A DNA stretch of 64,000 nucleotides from Mesotoga prima MesG1.Ag.4.2 (GTDB lineage: Bacteria > Thermotogota > Thermotogae > Petrotogales > Kosmotogaceae), in contig NC_017934.1 in assembly GCF_000147715.2 (NCBI RefSeq), forward strand, positions 868,001 through 932,000. The letters are read 5' to 3'. The notes below the pieces were generated by a model, which worked only from the letters and a program-made list of their open reading frames with translations, was not told where the DNA came from and did not search any database. Both the position numbers and the translations under genes were made by a program. Position 1 is the stretch's first letter; the number at the start of each line of letters is the position of its first letter. Shown here piece by piece: positions 16,602-25,491 of this stretch.

Positions 16602-18052
16602 CCTTTGAGCACCCTCCTTGCGATTTCATTGACTTTTGATGGATTTGCCTTACCTCTCGTTGCCTTCATTACAGCTCCTACGAAGTAACCAAGAACACCT
16701 TCTTTCCCCTCTCTAAACTGCTTCACGGCAGCGGGGTTGTTAGCCATGGCCTTTTGAAGGGCATCTTCGATTACCTCAGCATCGTCTATTTGTTCAAGCC
16801 CCTTCTCTTTTACTATCTCTTTGGGCGACTTCTTTTCTTCAACAACTGTCGGGAAGATATCTTTGGCGATCTTGTTGGAGATCTTTCCTTTATCCATTAA
16901 ATCGAAAAGCTCTTTGAAATGCTCCGGACTTACCTTAACCTCTTCGATGGTAAGTCCCTTGTCATTCATGAGTCGCAATACCTCTCCCATTATCCAGTTC
17001 GAACTCTCTTTCGGCTTTCCAGTGACCTGAGCGACTTCTTCAAAGTATGAAGCGATGTCCCCGTCTGAAGAGAGTACACTTGCGTCGTACCTCGGGAGCG
17101 AGTATTGCTCAACAAATCTGTCGATCTTCTCCCATGGTAGCTCGGGAAGATTCCCCTTGATCCTTTCGATGACTTCATCACTGACTACCAGAACTGGAAG
17201 ATCCGGTTCAGGGAAGTAGCGATAATCGTTTTCTTCCTCCTTCGATCTCATTGAAAAAGTCTCTTTGGACGAAAAGCTCCAGGATCTTGTTTCTTTTGCA
17301 ACATCTTCCCCAGAAGCGAGCGCCTTTGAGATTCTCTCCTGCTCGAATTCAAGCGCCTTCTCAACAAACTTGAATGAATTGATATTCTTTACCTCTACTC
17401 TGTTAGAGCTTCGTCCCGTTTCATCTACCATCGAGATATTAGCATCACAGCGTAATGCTCCCTTCTCCATATCTCCAGAGCATACCTCCAGCGCCCTCAG
17501 AGTGTCTCTAAGAAGCTCCATAAAGATTCGGGCTTCGGCGGGACTACGGAGGTCGGGCTCGGTTACGATTTCTATCAAAGGAACACCGCATCTATTGAGA
17601 TCCACGAAGCTTCCCGATGATCCGGTTATAGAATCCGTTCCCTGATGCACCATTTTGCCAGCATCTTCTTCAATGTGTATCCTGCGAATCCTCACTTTTC
17701 TTTTCTCTTCCTCGTTCTCCAGATAGAGATAACCGTGTTCTGCAATCGGAAAGAAATACTGTGTTATCTGGTAACCTTTTGGTAGGTCAGGATAGAAGTA
17801 ATTCTTTCTATCAAAGACAGAACGTTTGTTTATAGTGCAGTTCATAGCGATTCCCGCCAAAACTGCGAATTCTACTACTTTCTTGTTAAGCACCGGTAGA
17901 GTACCTGGCTGCCCTGTGCACACTGGGCAAATTGCAGTGTTAGGTTCGAGATCGAAAACATCGGCTCTACAGCTGCAAAAGGCCTTCGTTTCTGTTTTCA
18001 GTTGAGCATGAATCTCCAGTCCGATCACAGTTCTGAGCATTACTCTGTCCAC
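16598..18052 (-). CDS. gatB: Asp-tRNA(Asn)/Glu-tRNA(Gln) amidotransferase subunit B
   Basis: 484 aa. Binds misacylated tRNA and the kinase step of the amidotransferase. Seen: [45 protein letters not shown] (zinc Cys), [22 protein letters not shown] and [13 protein letters not shown], with the YqeY-like tail domain (about 330-484). Overlaps gatA by 13 bases. No gatC is in the window, so the third subunit must lie elsewhere. Confidence 0.97.
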   Translation of the reverse strand: MDRVMLRTVIGLEIHAQLKTETKAFCSCRADVFDLEPNTAICPVCTGQPGTLPVLNKKVVEFAVLAGIAMNCTINKRSVFDRKNYFYPDLPKGYQITQYFFPIAEHGYLYLENEEEKRKVRIRRIHIEEDAGKMVHQGTDSITGSSGSFVDLNRCGVPLIEIVTEPDLRSPAEARIFMELLRDTLRALEVCSGDMEKGALRCDANISMVDETGRSSNRVEVKNINSFKFVEKALEFEQERISKALASGEDVAKETRSWSFSSKETFSMRSKEEENDYRYFPEPDLPVLVVSDEVIERIKGNLPELPWEKIDRFVEQYSLPRYDASVLSSDGDIASYFEEVAQVTGKPKESSNWIMGEVLRLMNDKGLTIEEVKVSPEHFKELFDLMDKGKISNKIAKDIFPTVVEEKKSPKEIVKEKGLEQIDDAEVIEDALQKAMANNPAAVKQFREGKEGVLGYFVGAVMKATRGKANPSKVNEIARRVLKG

Positions 18053-19449
18053 CTTTCTGCTATGATCGCCAATCCATTACTAAAAGAGGGAGACAAATCC
18101 TCAATTCCTTTGGCGGCATCAAGTATGGAGACATCACTGAATCTCTTGCCCGTTATCAAAACACCTACTGGCATTCCATTAACAAAACCTGCAGGAACTG
18201 AGATCGAAGGCAATCCAGCGACATTTGCTGGAATCGTATAGATGTCCATCAAGTAATACGCCAGTGGGTCGTTTATTTCGCCTATCCTAGGAGCGACTAC
18301 AGGAGAAGAAGGATTCAAGATGAAATCATACTCATCTAGCACTTTGCTAAGTTCACCGGCCATTACTCTTCTAGTCTTCAAAGCCTTTCTATAGTAAGCA
18401 TCATAATAAGTCGCACTCAAGGTGAATGTACCAAGCAGGATTCTTCTTTTAACTTCCTTCCCAAAACCCCTGTCTCTGCTCTTGCTTGTCAGACCTTCAT
18501 AATCCTCCGACTGCTGCCTCGGCCCAAACCTTATTCCATCATAGCGTGAGAGGTTTGAACTGGCCTCTGCAGGAGCAATCAGATAATATGTGGCAACGGC
18601 GTATTCGACAGAAGGTACGGATATTACTTCAACATCGGCACCCGATCTCTCTATATCTCTTGTTATGGAAAGAAATTTTTCCTTCACCTCTTCATCTAGA
18701 CCGGGATAGCTAAGCATTTCCGAAGGGACAGCGAACTTCAGGCCCTTCAAATTTCCTCCAAGCGAAGTATCGAAGGACAGAGCGTGTCTTATTGTATTTG
18801 AGTCACGAGAATCATGTCCAGAGATCATCGACATCACGTCTGCGGCGTCTTGCGAACATCTTGTCATTGGGCCTATCTGATCAAGGGAAGAGGCAAATGC
18901 AACCAGGCCATATCTCGATACAAGTCCGTAAGTAGGTTTAAAGCCGACGATTCCACACATGGAGGCCGGTTGCCGGACTGAACCGCCCGTATCGCTTCCA
19001 AGCGCAAAAGGTGCGAGACCTGCCGCAACTGCTGCGGCACTTCCTCCACTACTACCACCCGGTATACGATTCAGATCCCAGGGATTTCTCGACGGTCCAA
19101 ACGCTGAGTTCTCGGTTGATGAACCCATTGCGAACTCATCCATGTTCGTCTTGCCTAAAAGCTGTCCACCTTTGGAATTCAATTTCTGAGTTACTGTTGC
19201 GTCGTATGGTGAATCGTAGTTTTCGAGTATTCTGCTCGCACAAGTCGTCCTTGTCCCTACCGCAAGAATATTATCCTTTATGGCGTAGGGAAAGCCCTGT
19301 CTTTCTTCTGAAAAGGTTCTTACCTGAAGGAATGCATTGAGTTCATTGTTGTATTTGTCAATTCTCTCTCTGTAGAACTTGTAAGTGTCTCCGAGAGAAA
19401 TGATTTCCGAGAGCCTCAGATTTAGCGGGTTCTTTGTCACGAAAGCCAC
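18040..19449 (-). CDS. gatA: Asp-tRNA(Asn)/Glu-tRNA(Gln) amidotransferase subunit A
   Basis: 469-aa amidase that releases ammonia from glutamine. Ser-cisSer-Lys triad: FPYAIKDNI (Lys), then [34 protein letters not shown] with both Ser. [21 protein letters not shown] is also typical. It is the first gene of the minus-strand chain that runs to the DUF523 gene; GGAGGT lies before the start at 19449. Confidence 0.97.
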   Translation of the reverse strand: MAFVTKNPLNLRLSEIISLGDTYKFYRERIDKYNNELNAFLQVRTFSEERQGFPYAIKDNILAVGTRTTCASRILENYDSPYDATVTQKLNSKGGQLLGKTNMDEFAMGSSTENSAFGPSRNPWDLNRIPGGSSGGSAAAVAAGLAPFALGSDTGGSVRQPASMCGIVGFKPTYGLVSRYGLVAFASSLDQIGPMTRCSQDAADVMSMISGHDSRDSNTIRHALSFDTSLGGNLKGLKFAVPSEMLSYPGLDEEVKEKFLSITRDIERSGADVEVISVPSVEYAVATYYLIAPAEASSNLSRYDGIRFGPRQQSEDYEGLTSKSRDRGFGKEVKRRILLGTFTLSATYYDAYYRKALKTRRVMAGELSKVLDEYDFILNPSSPVVAPRIGEINDPLAYYLMDIYTIPANVAGLPSISVPAGFVNGMPVGVLITGKRFSDVSILDAAKGIEDLSPSFSNGLAIIAERWTE

Positions 19450-20257
19450 CTCCAGATATTCATGACAATTCTAACATTTTCAGGACACTTCTAACAGAAG
19501 AGAGCAACTCGAATATACTGAAGGCCGGAAGCTGAATCTTATTACATCTACCAATAGTGAGAAGTTATCAGCTGCTATGTGCACGCTTTAACGAAACTCT
19601 GTTAGTTGCGCTCGAAAAGGGAATAATGGTTCTCGGTTGTCCTGACAAGAGCGATGCCATTTTTCGGCGCATTTTCCGTAGACGACTATCTCTGGTAATG
19701 GCTGTGGTAAGCATAAGCATCTGGCTTCCATTTTTTGCCATTCCATTAGCGAACCAAACTCCTCGGAAAGGATCTTACTCGGTTGATATTATCGAAAAGA
19801 GATGCTGAAACAAGTTCAGATGACCGAATCAAGAGGGTTCTCGCATCCGGAGTCTAGGGGTTTGTGAACAGAGGCGGTTGACCCACGAGGACCTTCAGGG
19901 CTATCGAGGCTGTTATCAAGTATTACTCATACTAATTCCTTACTTTGTCATACTGTGGAGCCTACCCTGAAATTTTCTTGTTCAGGGTCATCAGCAATTC
20001 AGTTCGGGATCTGGGTCATCAAAAATCGTTTTGGAAGCGGAAATAAAAAGAAGCTGATTCTCCGTTAGCAGAAAAGGATCCATGGTACAGAGTCTGTGGA
20101 GACTACTTACAAATGCTCTAGCAACTTGCAGTTGTTCTTTCAAGAGAACGGAGAACCGTTATTAGTTAACTGATTGTCCTGTTCTAAGTGCTACTTGTCG
20201 GTACAGTGATCTCTCAATTTTAATCCCTCTTCTGAGCTTTCCACATCCTGGCACTCT
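19450..20257. other. 808-base gap, no supported gene
   Basis: An 83-codon open frame exists at 19557-19808 (plus) but has no ribosome site, odd composition and no family resemblance. The stretch may be decayed coding DNA beside the broken AraC regulator. No RNA gene or clear terminator was seen. Confidence 0.5.
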
Positions 20258-21151
20258 CTAATGAAGGTCGTTAGCTATGTATCCACTCTCAGGCAGGCAA
20301 ACATCGTAAAGCCAGTTCCACGACTGAGCACACTCGGTTGAATCCATTTCGAAGTGTGCGACCGCATATCCCCCTGCAGGAACAATCATCTTTCCAATAT
20401 CACCGTCTACTCTTGTGTCTTGAGGAACTGTAATGCACATGCTCAGTCTCAGCTTTTCCTCTTCAGTCACTTCCGGATTATCGTGGTAAATGATGAGAGA
20501 ACTTGCGCTCTTCTTTTCCAGAAATCCTCGAGGACCTGCCCAGGAACAGAGTTTGTTGAACAAGGTTTCGAATAGTTTCTCATCACCGGCACAAGGACCT
20601 ATGTAGCGGACATAAGCAACCGTACTCTCCTCAAAATTCACGGTATCTACTCTCTCGGCTTTTTCCCATATTCATCCTCCTAAAAAAACTGTCGATGCTA
20701 CGATTGTGGAGGCGGGAAAGAATGTTGGGCGATCTACATTGCCTTCGAAAATACCTAAATTGCTTTCAGTCACTCCGCTATTGATCTTATTGGGTTTCTC
20801 ATTTTTCCACTGGAGTGGATTCATTCCAAAACGCTTCTTGATACTTCTGCTGAGCGATGATCCGCTGGCGAAACCGCACTGATCTGCGACCTGAGCAACT
20901 GTACTATTGGGATCGTTTGTAAAGAGTGTAACAGCTTTTCCAAGCCTTGTTCTCCATATGAACTGGAAGAGGGTGTTTCCAGCGGAGGCATGGAAAATTC
21001 TGTGGAAGTGATATTTCGAGAATCCCGCTACATCTGACAGCTCATCAAGCGTGAGTGACTCTGACAGTTAATATCCTATGTAGTCCATTATCTCGTTTAT
21101 TCTTGATATGCAGACGCCATGTAAAAGGTGCTCAGGGATGAACTGATTCAT
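20258..21151 (-). pseudogene. AraC-type regulator with GyrI-like domain, interrupted by two stops
   Basis: Read from ATG 21151 (AAAGGA upstream) the single frame gives a complete AraC regulator: first helix-turn-helix (ESLTLDELSDVAGFSKYHFHRIFHA), second (VAQVADQCGFASGSSLSRSIKKRFGMNP), then a GyrI-like effector domain (STVAYVRYIGPCAGDEK to GYIANDLH). An in-frame TAA falls after MDYIGY and a TGA after TVFLGG, both inside otherwise intact family sequence and without any frameshift. The last 127 codons could still be made from GTG 20641, but that start has no well-placed ribosome site. Either recently inactivated or sequence errors; readthrough is unlikely. Confidence 0.8.
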
Positions 21152-21682
21152 ATCTTATCTTTCCTTTTGGAATGGAATGTAAGTCGAGATGCCTTGCGCT
21201 CTGCTTCAAGCATGAAGTGGATGCTATCATTAGGTAAAGGTGCAGCTTCAAGTGAAGTATCTCTTTTTTCTGGTGAATAGGATCTCTTAGCGTGAACCTT
21301 CGACAAACCAAATACCTCCTCCCGATTCAAGGCCACTAATACCAACTGGTTCTTTTACTGGACCTTCGAGCAACGAAATTACCCTTGTCCAATGCACAAA
21401 CATCTTAAATCGCCCATAGTATAACCTCAATGTTAATTAGTCAAATATATCTAGTTCTGCAGAAAGAATCAAACATTAAAACTGGCCAAATTAAAAACTA
21501 AAATTGATCCTTCTCAATACAATGAACAAATAATATACCTGAAAACTGGATAATAATTCACTTCTTCCAATTGCAGTTGCTTGATTCCATAATATATTCA
21601 GTATTTTTCTTTATATCAGAGCAAATAATTATAGTAATTCCAATAATAATTATATTTATCTAAGATTTTTTTATTTTACTTC
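21152..21682. other. 531-base gap, very AT-rich on its right half
   Basis: A 65-codon minus frame (21148-21345) ends exactly at the AraC start (ATGA) but resembles nothing and has no clear ribosome site. From about 21420 to 21720 the DNA turns markedly A/T rich, as upstream of a strong promoter. Confidence 0.4.
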
Positions 21683-21712
21683 TTGACTTTTGATTATTTT
21701 GTGTGATATATT
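21683..21712 (+). promoter_or_regulatory. promoter of the small-ORF array
   Basis: TTGACT (21683-21688), 18-base spacer, TATATT (21707-21712), preceded by about 250 bases of A/T-rich DNA. The predicted start near 21719 leaves a leader of about 35 bases to the first small ORF. Confidence 0.65.
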
Positions 21713-21753
21713 ATGAATGTAGAAGCATAGATTAATAAAAAGGAGGTGTGAGA

Positions 21754-21846
21754 ATGAGAAAAGTGATAGATCCAGCGTCCGTTGAAAGAGCAGTCAGAAA
21801 GTTCAAAGAGAAACTGGCAAGAGAGTCCTTCCCACATTACCCATGA
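21754..21846 (+). CDS. small-ORF array, member 1 (30 aa)
   Basis: ATG at 21754 follows AAAGGAGGTG at an ideal distance. The peptide begins MRKVIDPASVERAVRKF and ends SFPHYP: basic, one likely amphipathic helix (eight Arg/Lys, four acidic). Family unknown. It shares size, charge pattern and a V-E-R element with the downstream members (VDR/IDR). The strong ribosome site in a promoter-terminator unit is the main reason to call it real. Confidence 0.6.
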   Translation: MRKVIDPASVERAVRKFKEKLARESFPHYP

Positions 21847-21860
21847 AGGAGGTGAGGAAG

Positions 21861-21959
21861 ATGAGAGGAAGAGAAAGAAAGGTTCACTACAGAGAAAGGG
21901 AGATCTACTCAAACATCGTTGAAGATTCAATCAGATCAAGAGTAATGAACATCAGATAA
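21861..21959 (+). CDS. small-ORF array, member 2 (32 aa)
   Basis: ATG at 21861, 14 bases after the stop of member 1, with AAGGAGGTGAGG upstream. Begins MRGRERKVHYREREIYSN, ends SRVMNIR; nine Arg/Lys. The Y-S-N element recurs in member 3 (VYSNLL). No known family. Confidence 0.6.
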   Translation: MRGRERKVHYREREIYSNIVEDSIRSRVMNIR

Positions 21960-21975
21960 AAGAGGAGGAGCATGT

Positions 21976-22077
21976 ATGAAATTCAGAGAGAAGAGAAACT
22001 TAAAGGCAATAGACAGATTGATCTAGAGTGAGAGAGAGACTGTTTACAGCAACTTACTTATCAATCCGAGATTTTGA
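21976..22077 (+). pseudogene. small-ORF array, member 3, with in-frame TAG
   Basis: AGAGGAGGAG precedes ATG 21976. The frame reads MKFREKRNLKAIDRLI, then TAG (22024-22026), then SERETVYSNLLINPRF and TGA. It aligns without gaps to member 4 across both halves (KRN-x-K-x-[IV]DR; NPRF end), the TAG falling where member 4 has Ser. So it is a copy inactivated by one nonsense change, or a 16-aa product. A different-frame ATG at 21972 would give a 19-aa peptide. Confidence 0.6.
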
Positions 22078-22099
22078 TTGGAGAAGAGGAGGAATGAAG

Positions 22100-22192
22100 A
22101 TGAAGAAGAGAAACATGAAGGAAGTAGACAGGATGGTTTCACAGGTAAGAGAGAGTGCTTTCAGTTCCTTGATGATGAATCCCAGGTTCTAA
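22100..22192 (+). CDS. small-ORF array, member 4 (30 aa)
   Basis: Start ATG at 22100 chosen over 22094 because GAGGAGG (22086-22092) is only 1 base from the first but 7 from the second. Peptide MKKRNMKEVDRMVSQVRE followed by SAFSSLMMNPRF: a basic N-terminus, a helical middle and the NPRF end shared with member 3. Confidence 0.65.
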   Translation: MKKRNMKEVDRMVSQVRESAFSSLMMNPRF

Positions 22193-22216
22193 CTCCAAAG
22201 AGAAGGGGGTGAGATC

Positions 22217-22315
22217 ATGAGAAAGAGAAGAGAGAATTTAGCGGATGTGGATAGATACATTGACAAGATAAAGACAGATGCACTGAAGAGATACATGAGC
22301 TCTATCCACAACTGA
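22217..22315 (+). CDS. small-ORF array, member 5 (32 aa)
   Basis: AAGGGGGTGAG precedes ATG 22217. Peptide starts MRKRRENLADVDRYIDKI and ends KRYMSSIHN. It shares the basic start, the VDR element at the same distance and the length with members 3 and 4. After it, AAGGAGAGG and a TTG at 22337 could allow a further 11-codon frame ending at 22372, which I do not call. Confidence 0.6.
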   Translation: MRKRRENLADVDRYIDKIKTDALKRYMSSIHN

Positions 22316-22370
22316 AAAGAAGGAGAGGCGTTCAAATTGATAGAATCCAAAGAAATACTGGATACCAAAT

Positions 22371-22417
22371 AACTGAAGACCCATTCCATAACTTTCCAAA
22401 GGGTCTTCAGTTTTTTA
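22371..22417 (+). terminator. terminator of the small-ORF array
   Basis: Perfect 12-bp stem AACTGAAGACCC / GGGTCTTCAGTT with an 18-base loop, running into TTTTATT. It closes the unit opened by the promoter at 21683. Confidence 0.9.
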
Positions 22418-22477
22418 TTGTAGAGTCTGTGGAAAGTGATGGCCGTTTCTCTGCTATGGCAGATCAGTTATAGAATG

Positions 22478-22655
22478 CAAGACGCAATATCGGCAAAGAT
22501 CGTGCCAGGACGCAAGGCTGCCTCCGGCAGGAAGTGATGCTCGCTGGCGCGAGGAAGAAAGAAATATTAGACTCAATACGCCGAAAAGCATTGGCGGTCG
22601 CATGCCGGCGAAGAACATGCCGGGACGCAAGGCTGGCGAAGAACACGCCAGGCGG
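22478..22655. repeat. mosaic hairpin-repeat array, copy A
   Basis: A chain of short GC-rich hairpins, each about 13-19 bases, separated by fixed linkers (ACGCAA or AAGTGATGC). Long parts match the array at 32971-33256, including the AAGAAAGAAATAT-AGACTCAATA link. Stems differ in sequence but stay paired. It lies just left of the group II intron. Confidence 0.8.
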
Positions 22656-22839
22656 GTAAAAACCAAAATCCCTTACAAGAGTAAGACGTGATGACAGTCA
22701 TTTATGTCATCCTCGCACATCTGCCAGGATCTTGATCCTTGGATCGCTTTCAAGACCAGATCCCCCGATCAGTTGCATATCGGGATGACGGTCTTTTTTC
22801 CTTCGGGTCATCCTCGCTTCTGGCCAGGATCTTGATCCA
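22627..22839 (+). repeat. about 210-bp dispersed repeat, copy 1
   Basis: From GCAAGGCTGGCGAAGAACAC to GGCCAGGATCTTGATC this stretch matches 34945-35155 with scattered changes. It contains nested palindromes (GATCCCCCGAT...ATCGGGATGAC). No coding content. Confidence 0.85.
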
Positions 22840-23477
22840 AAGAACCGCTGTACGCTGAATGATCAGTTGTAAGTTGTCAGTTCTAAGTTGCAGTGTGCCA
22901 AGAAGGCGAAGAAGGAAACTTCTAGCCATGCTTAATTGAAGATGAGGGAGGGCCCCTCGAAGCCGCCATGCAGGTGGAGGCTTCAAACCACCGTAAGCTG
23001 CTGTGGTAAAGAGCCATGGTAGTGAACGTTACGGGAAAAGGCGGGACAGTGATCCCGTCAGGTGAGTACCAGAGGAGACGAATACAAGTGAACCACCGTG
23101 AACGTGTCGTAAGAACTACTAGTGTCATCAAAACCGGGGGGTGCAACTATCCCGGGATAAGTCTGGAGGAAACCTGCTTACTGTCCAGATGGTGACCGGC
23201 ATATAGGTGGCGTGACCCTGGTACAGGCTTTGATTAGGAACTTGGGAACCTGGATCTGGATGTTAAGGGAAAAGCCGCAAGTGGAAGACCCACGAGGGTG
23301 AAAGTACCGATGCCAGATTCAGGGGCGGAACAGTCCGTAGTAGTGATGAAGCTCCTGTAATGGGAGTGGAGCGAAGGGACTGTGTTATCCAGTTTTGTAG
23401 GTTAGTCAACCAACTCTGTGCAGACAACCGAAAGGGAGGAACTGTGAACAGAGACAAGGAAGGAGCCAACAGACAAG

Positions 23478-24714
23478 ATGAGGTCGTATGAAATCCCCAA
23501 GAAAGTAGTACTGGAAGCATTCAAGAAAGTGAAAGAGAACAGAGGGGCAGAAGGAATAGACGAGGTAAGCCTGGAAGAGTTCGAAGCCGATCTTGACAAC
23601 AATCTCTACAAGATTTGGAATCGAATGACCTCGGGCAGTTACTTTCCACCTCCAGTAAAAGCGATAGAGATAGAAAAGAAGAGTGGAGGCAAGAGAGTAC
23701 TGGGAATCCCCACAGTGGGGGACAGAGTAGCCCAGATGGTAGCCAAAATCTATCTCAATCCCCTGGTAGATCCATACTTCCATAAGGACTCCTACGGATA
23801 CAGGGAGGGAAAGTCAGCGATAGATGCCCTTGAAGTAACGAGGCAGAGATGCTGGCGGTATGACTGGGTACTGGAATTCGACATTAAAGGACTGTTCGAC
23901 AACATAGACCATGAACTACTAATGAGGGCAGTCAAGAAACATGTGAAGATTCCATGGCTAATACTCTACATAGGGAGATGGCTGAAAGCACCCTTTTCAG
24001 AAACCTAATGGAAGAGTCGAAGAGAGGAGCAAGGGAACGCCACAGGGAGGGGTAATAAGCCCTGTACTGGCTAACCTCTTCATGCATTACGCCTTCGACA
24101 AGTGGATGGAGAGAACTCATCCGGATAAGCCCTTTGCCAGATACGCAGATGATGGAGTGATACACTGTAGAACTCTGGAGGAAGCCCGGCTTCTTCTTGA
24201 AAGTCTCAAAGAAAGAATGGAAGAATGCAAACTAAAGCTTCATCCAGAGAAGACCCGTATTGTCTACTGCAAAGACGATAAAAGGAAGGGCGAGTATCCA
24301 AATACAAGCTTTGACTTTCTAGGATACACCTTCAGAGTCCGTAGCTGCAAAGCCAGAAACGGGAGGATCTTCTACAGCTTCACCCCTGCAGTGAGTGAAC
24401 AGGCAAAGAAGGCGATGAGACAGAAGATCCGGAGAATGAGACTTCAAACCAAGTCATACCTGAGTATTGAAGAACTCTCAGAAAGAATCAACCCGGTAAT
24501 AAGAGGTTGGATAAACTACTATGGACACTTTCGCAGATTTGAGATGTATACAGTACTGAGTCGGCTAAACAAAGCCTTAGTTCAGTGGGTAAGAAACAAG
24601 TACAAGAAAAGGAGAGGTCGTACAAAAGCGGGTAAATGGCTAGAAACTCTTGCTCGCAGGGAGCCTCGTCTATTTGTACACTGGACAATGGGGATATTCT
24701 ATACGGCTGGATAA
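23478..24714 (+). pseudogene. ltrA: group II intron reverse transcriptase/maturase, one frameshift
   Basis: The protein is about 411 aa when a single extra T in the TTTT run at 23994-23997 is removed; then LKAPFQKPNGRVEERSKGTPQGGVISP reads through correctly. As it stands the first frame ends at 24008. RT motifs: GSYFPPPVKAIEIEKK, GKRVLGIPTVGDRVAQM, FDIKGLFDNIDHE, GTPQGGVISP and the catalytic FARYADDG; maturase/domain X: RGWINYYGHFRRF. There is no HNH endonuclease domain after it. Could be a true inactivation, a sequencing slip, or slippage on the T run. Confidence 0.9.
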
Positions 24715-24717
24715 TGG

Positions 24718-24751
24718 GAGCCGGATGAATCGAGAGATTCAAGTCCGGTTC
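24718..24751 (+). ncRNA. group II intron domain V
   Basis: 34-base hairpin with the canonical catalytic layout: stem GAGCCGGA paired with TCCGGTTC and a GAGA tetraloop (ATC-GAGA-GAT). This is the most conserved part of the ribozyme. Confidence 0.9.
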
Positions 24752-25048
24752 TGAGAGAGCCTGGGGGTGAAATCCCCCTGGGCTACTCACCAGCATAAGA
24801 ACCGCTGTGCGCTGGGAAGATTAAGAATCCGTTGGCTTTTGCGGGTTGCTGTTTTCTGGGAAGAGAGTGAGAGAGTGAAGAACGGTTCTTCGTTGGTCCA
24901 GGATTACGTCATGCTTGAAATTGTTTCAGAATCCAGTTCCTGCATTGTGATTTTGGTTCCCATTCTTGCAACTGACAACTTGCAACTTGGAACTGATCTT
25001 TTGCTCTTACGAACCCCCAACTTCCGACCGGAGCCACGGCCTTACAAC

Positions 25049-25489
25049 TCATTCAAATGGAGGACCAACGTTGATCGTGAGCCAGTAATCACCAATGGCC
25101 CTGGCTACAACGAGGAATTCCTTGAAATTAACTGGCTTGACTAGGAAGGAGTTTACTCCACTGTCGTAACAGATAGCTCTGTCTCCTTCTTCTCGGGAAG
25201 AAGTAAGAACGACAACCGGTATTCTTTTCGTTAGTTCGCTTTTCTTCATCTCTTGAAGAACCTCATGCCCGGAAATGCCGGGTAGTTTGAGATCTAGCAG
25301 AACAAGATCAGGAAGTGGAAAAGCCTCTCTATCACTGAAGGGTCCGTTACCGAATACATAATCGAGCGCTCTTTCCCCAGTCTTTGCGATTTCGACGTGA
25401 TTCGTGAGCCCCACCTGCCTGAAGGAATCAAGAGTCAACTCAATGTCCATCATCTTATCTTCAACCAGAAGTATGATCGCATTTTTCAA
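25049..25489 (-). CDS. single-domain response regulator (Rcp1-like)
   Basis: 146-aa receiver: ILLVEDKMMDIELT (acidic pocket), phosphoacceptor Asp in DLVLLDLKLPGISG, VVVLTSSREE, and Lys in SFLVKPVNF. The insertion YVFGNGPFSDREAFPLP is typical of Rcp1-type regulators paired with phytochrome-like kinases. It has no output domain, so it acts by phosphotransfer or protein contact. It follows the kinase by 2 bases. Confidence 0.92.
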   Translation of the reverse strand: MKNAIILLVEDKMMDIELTLDSFRQVGLTNHVEIAKTGERALDYVFGNGPFSDREAFPLPDLVLLDLKLPGISGHEVLQEMKKSELTKRIPVVVLTSSREEGDRAICYDSGVNSFLVKPVNFKEFLVVARAIGDYWLTINVGPPFE

Positions 25490-25491
25490 GG

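Larger units (their letters stand above)
22893..24790 (+). mobile_element. group II intron, about 1.9 kb
   Basis: 5' boundary proposed at GTGTGCC (22893), which fits the GUGYGHC rule for group II introns. About 585 bases of structured RNA precede the maturase ORF. Domain V is unmistakable at 24718-24751 (GAGCCGGATGAATCGAGAGA ... CCGGTTC), followed by a domain VI hairpin (CCTGGGGG / CCCCCTGGG) and CTACTCAC as the 3' end (24790). Sits inside a repeat-rich gap, not in a gene. The RNA parts look complete. Confidence 0.85.

Noticed and set aside
19557-19808. 83-codon plus-strand frame in the gap after gatA
   Set aside because: No ribosome site, no family resemblance, and it neighbours a decayed gene; treated as non-coding or debris.
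21148-21345. 65-codon minus frame ending at the AraC start
   Set aside because: The ATGA overlap is suggestive, but there is no clear ribosome site and no family; kept as part of the gap.
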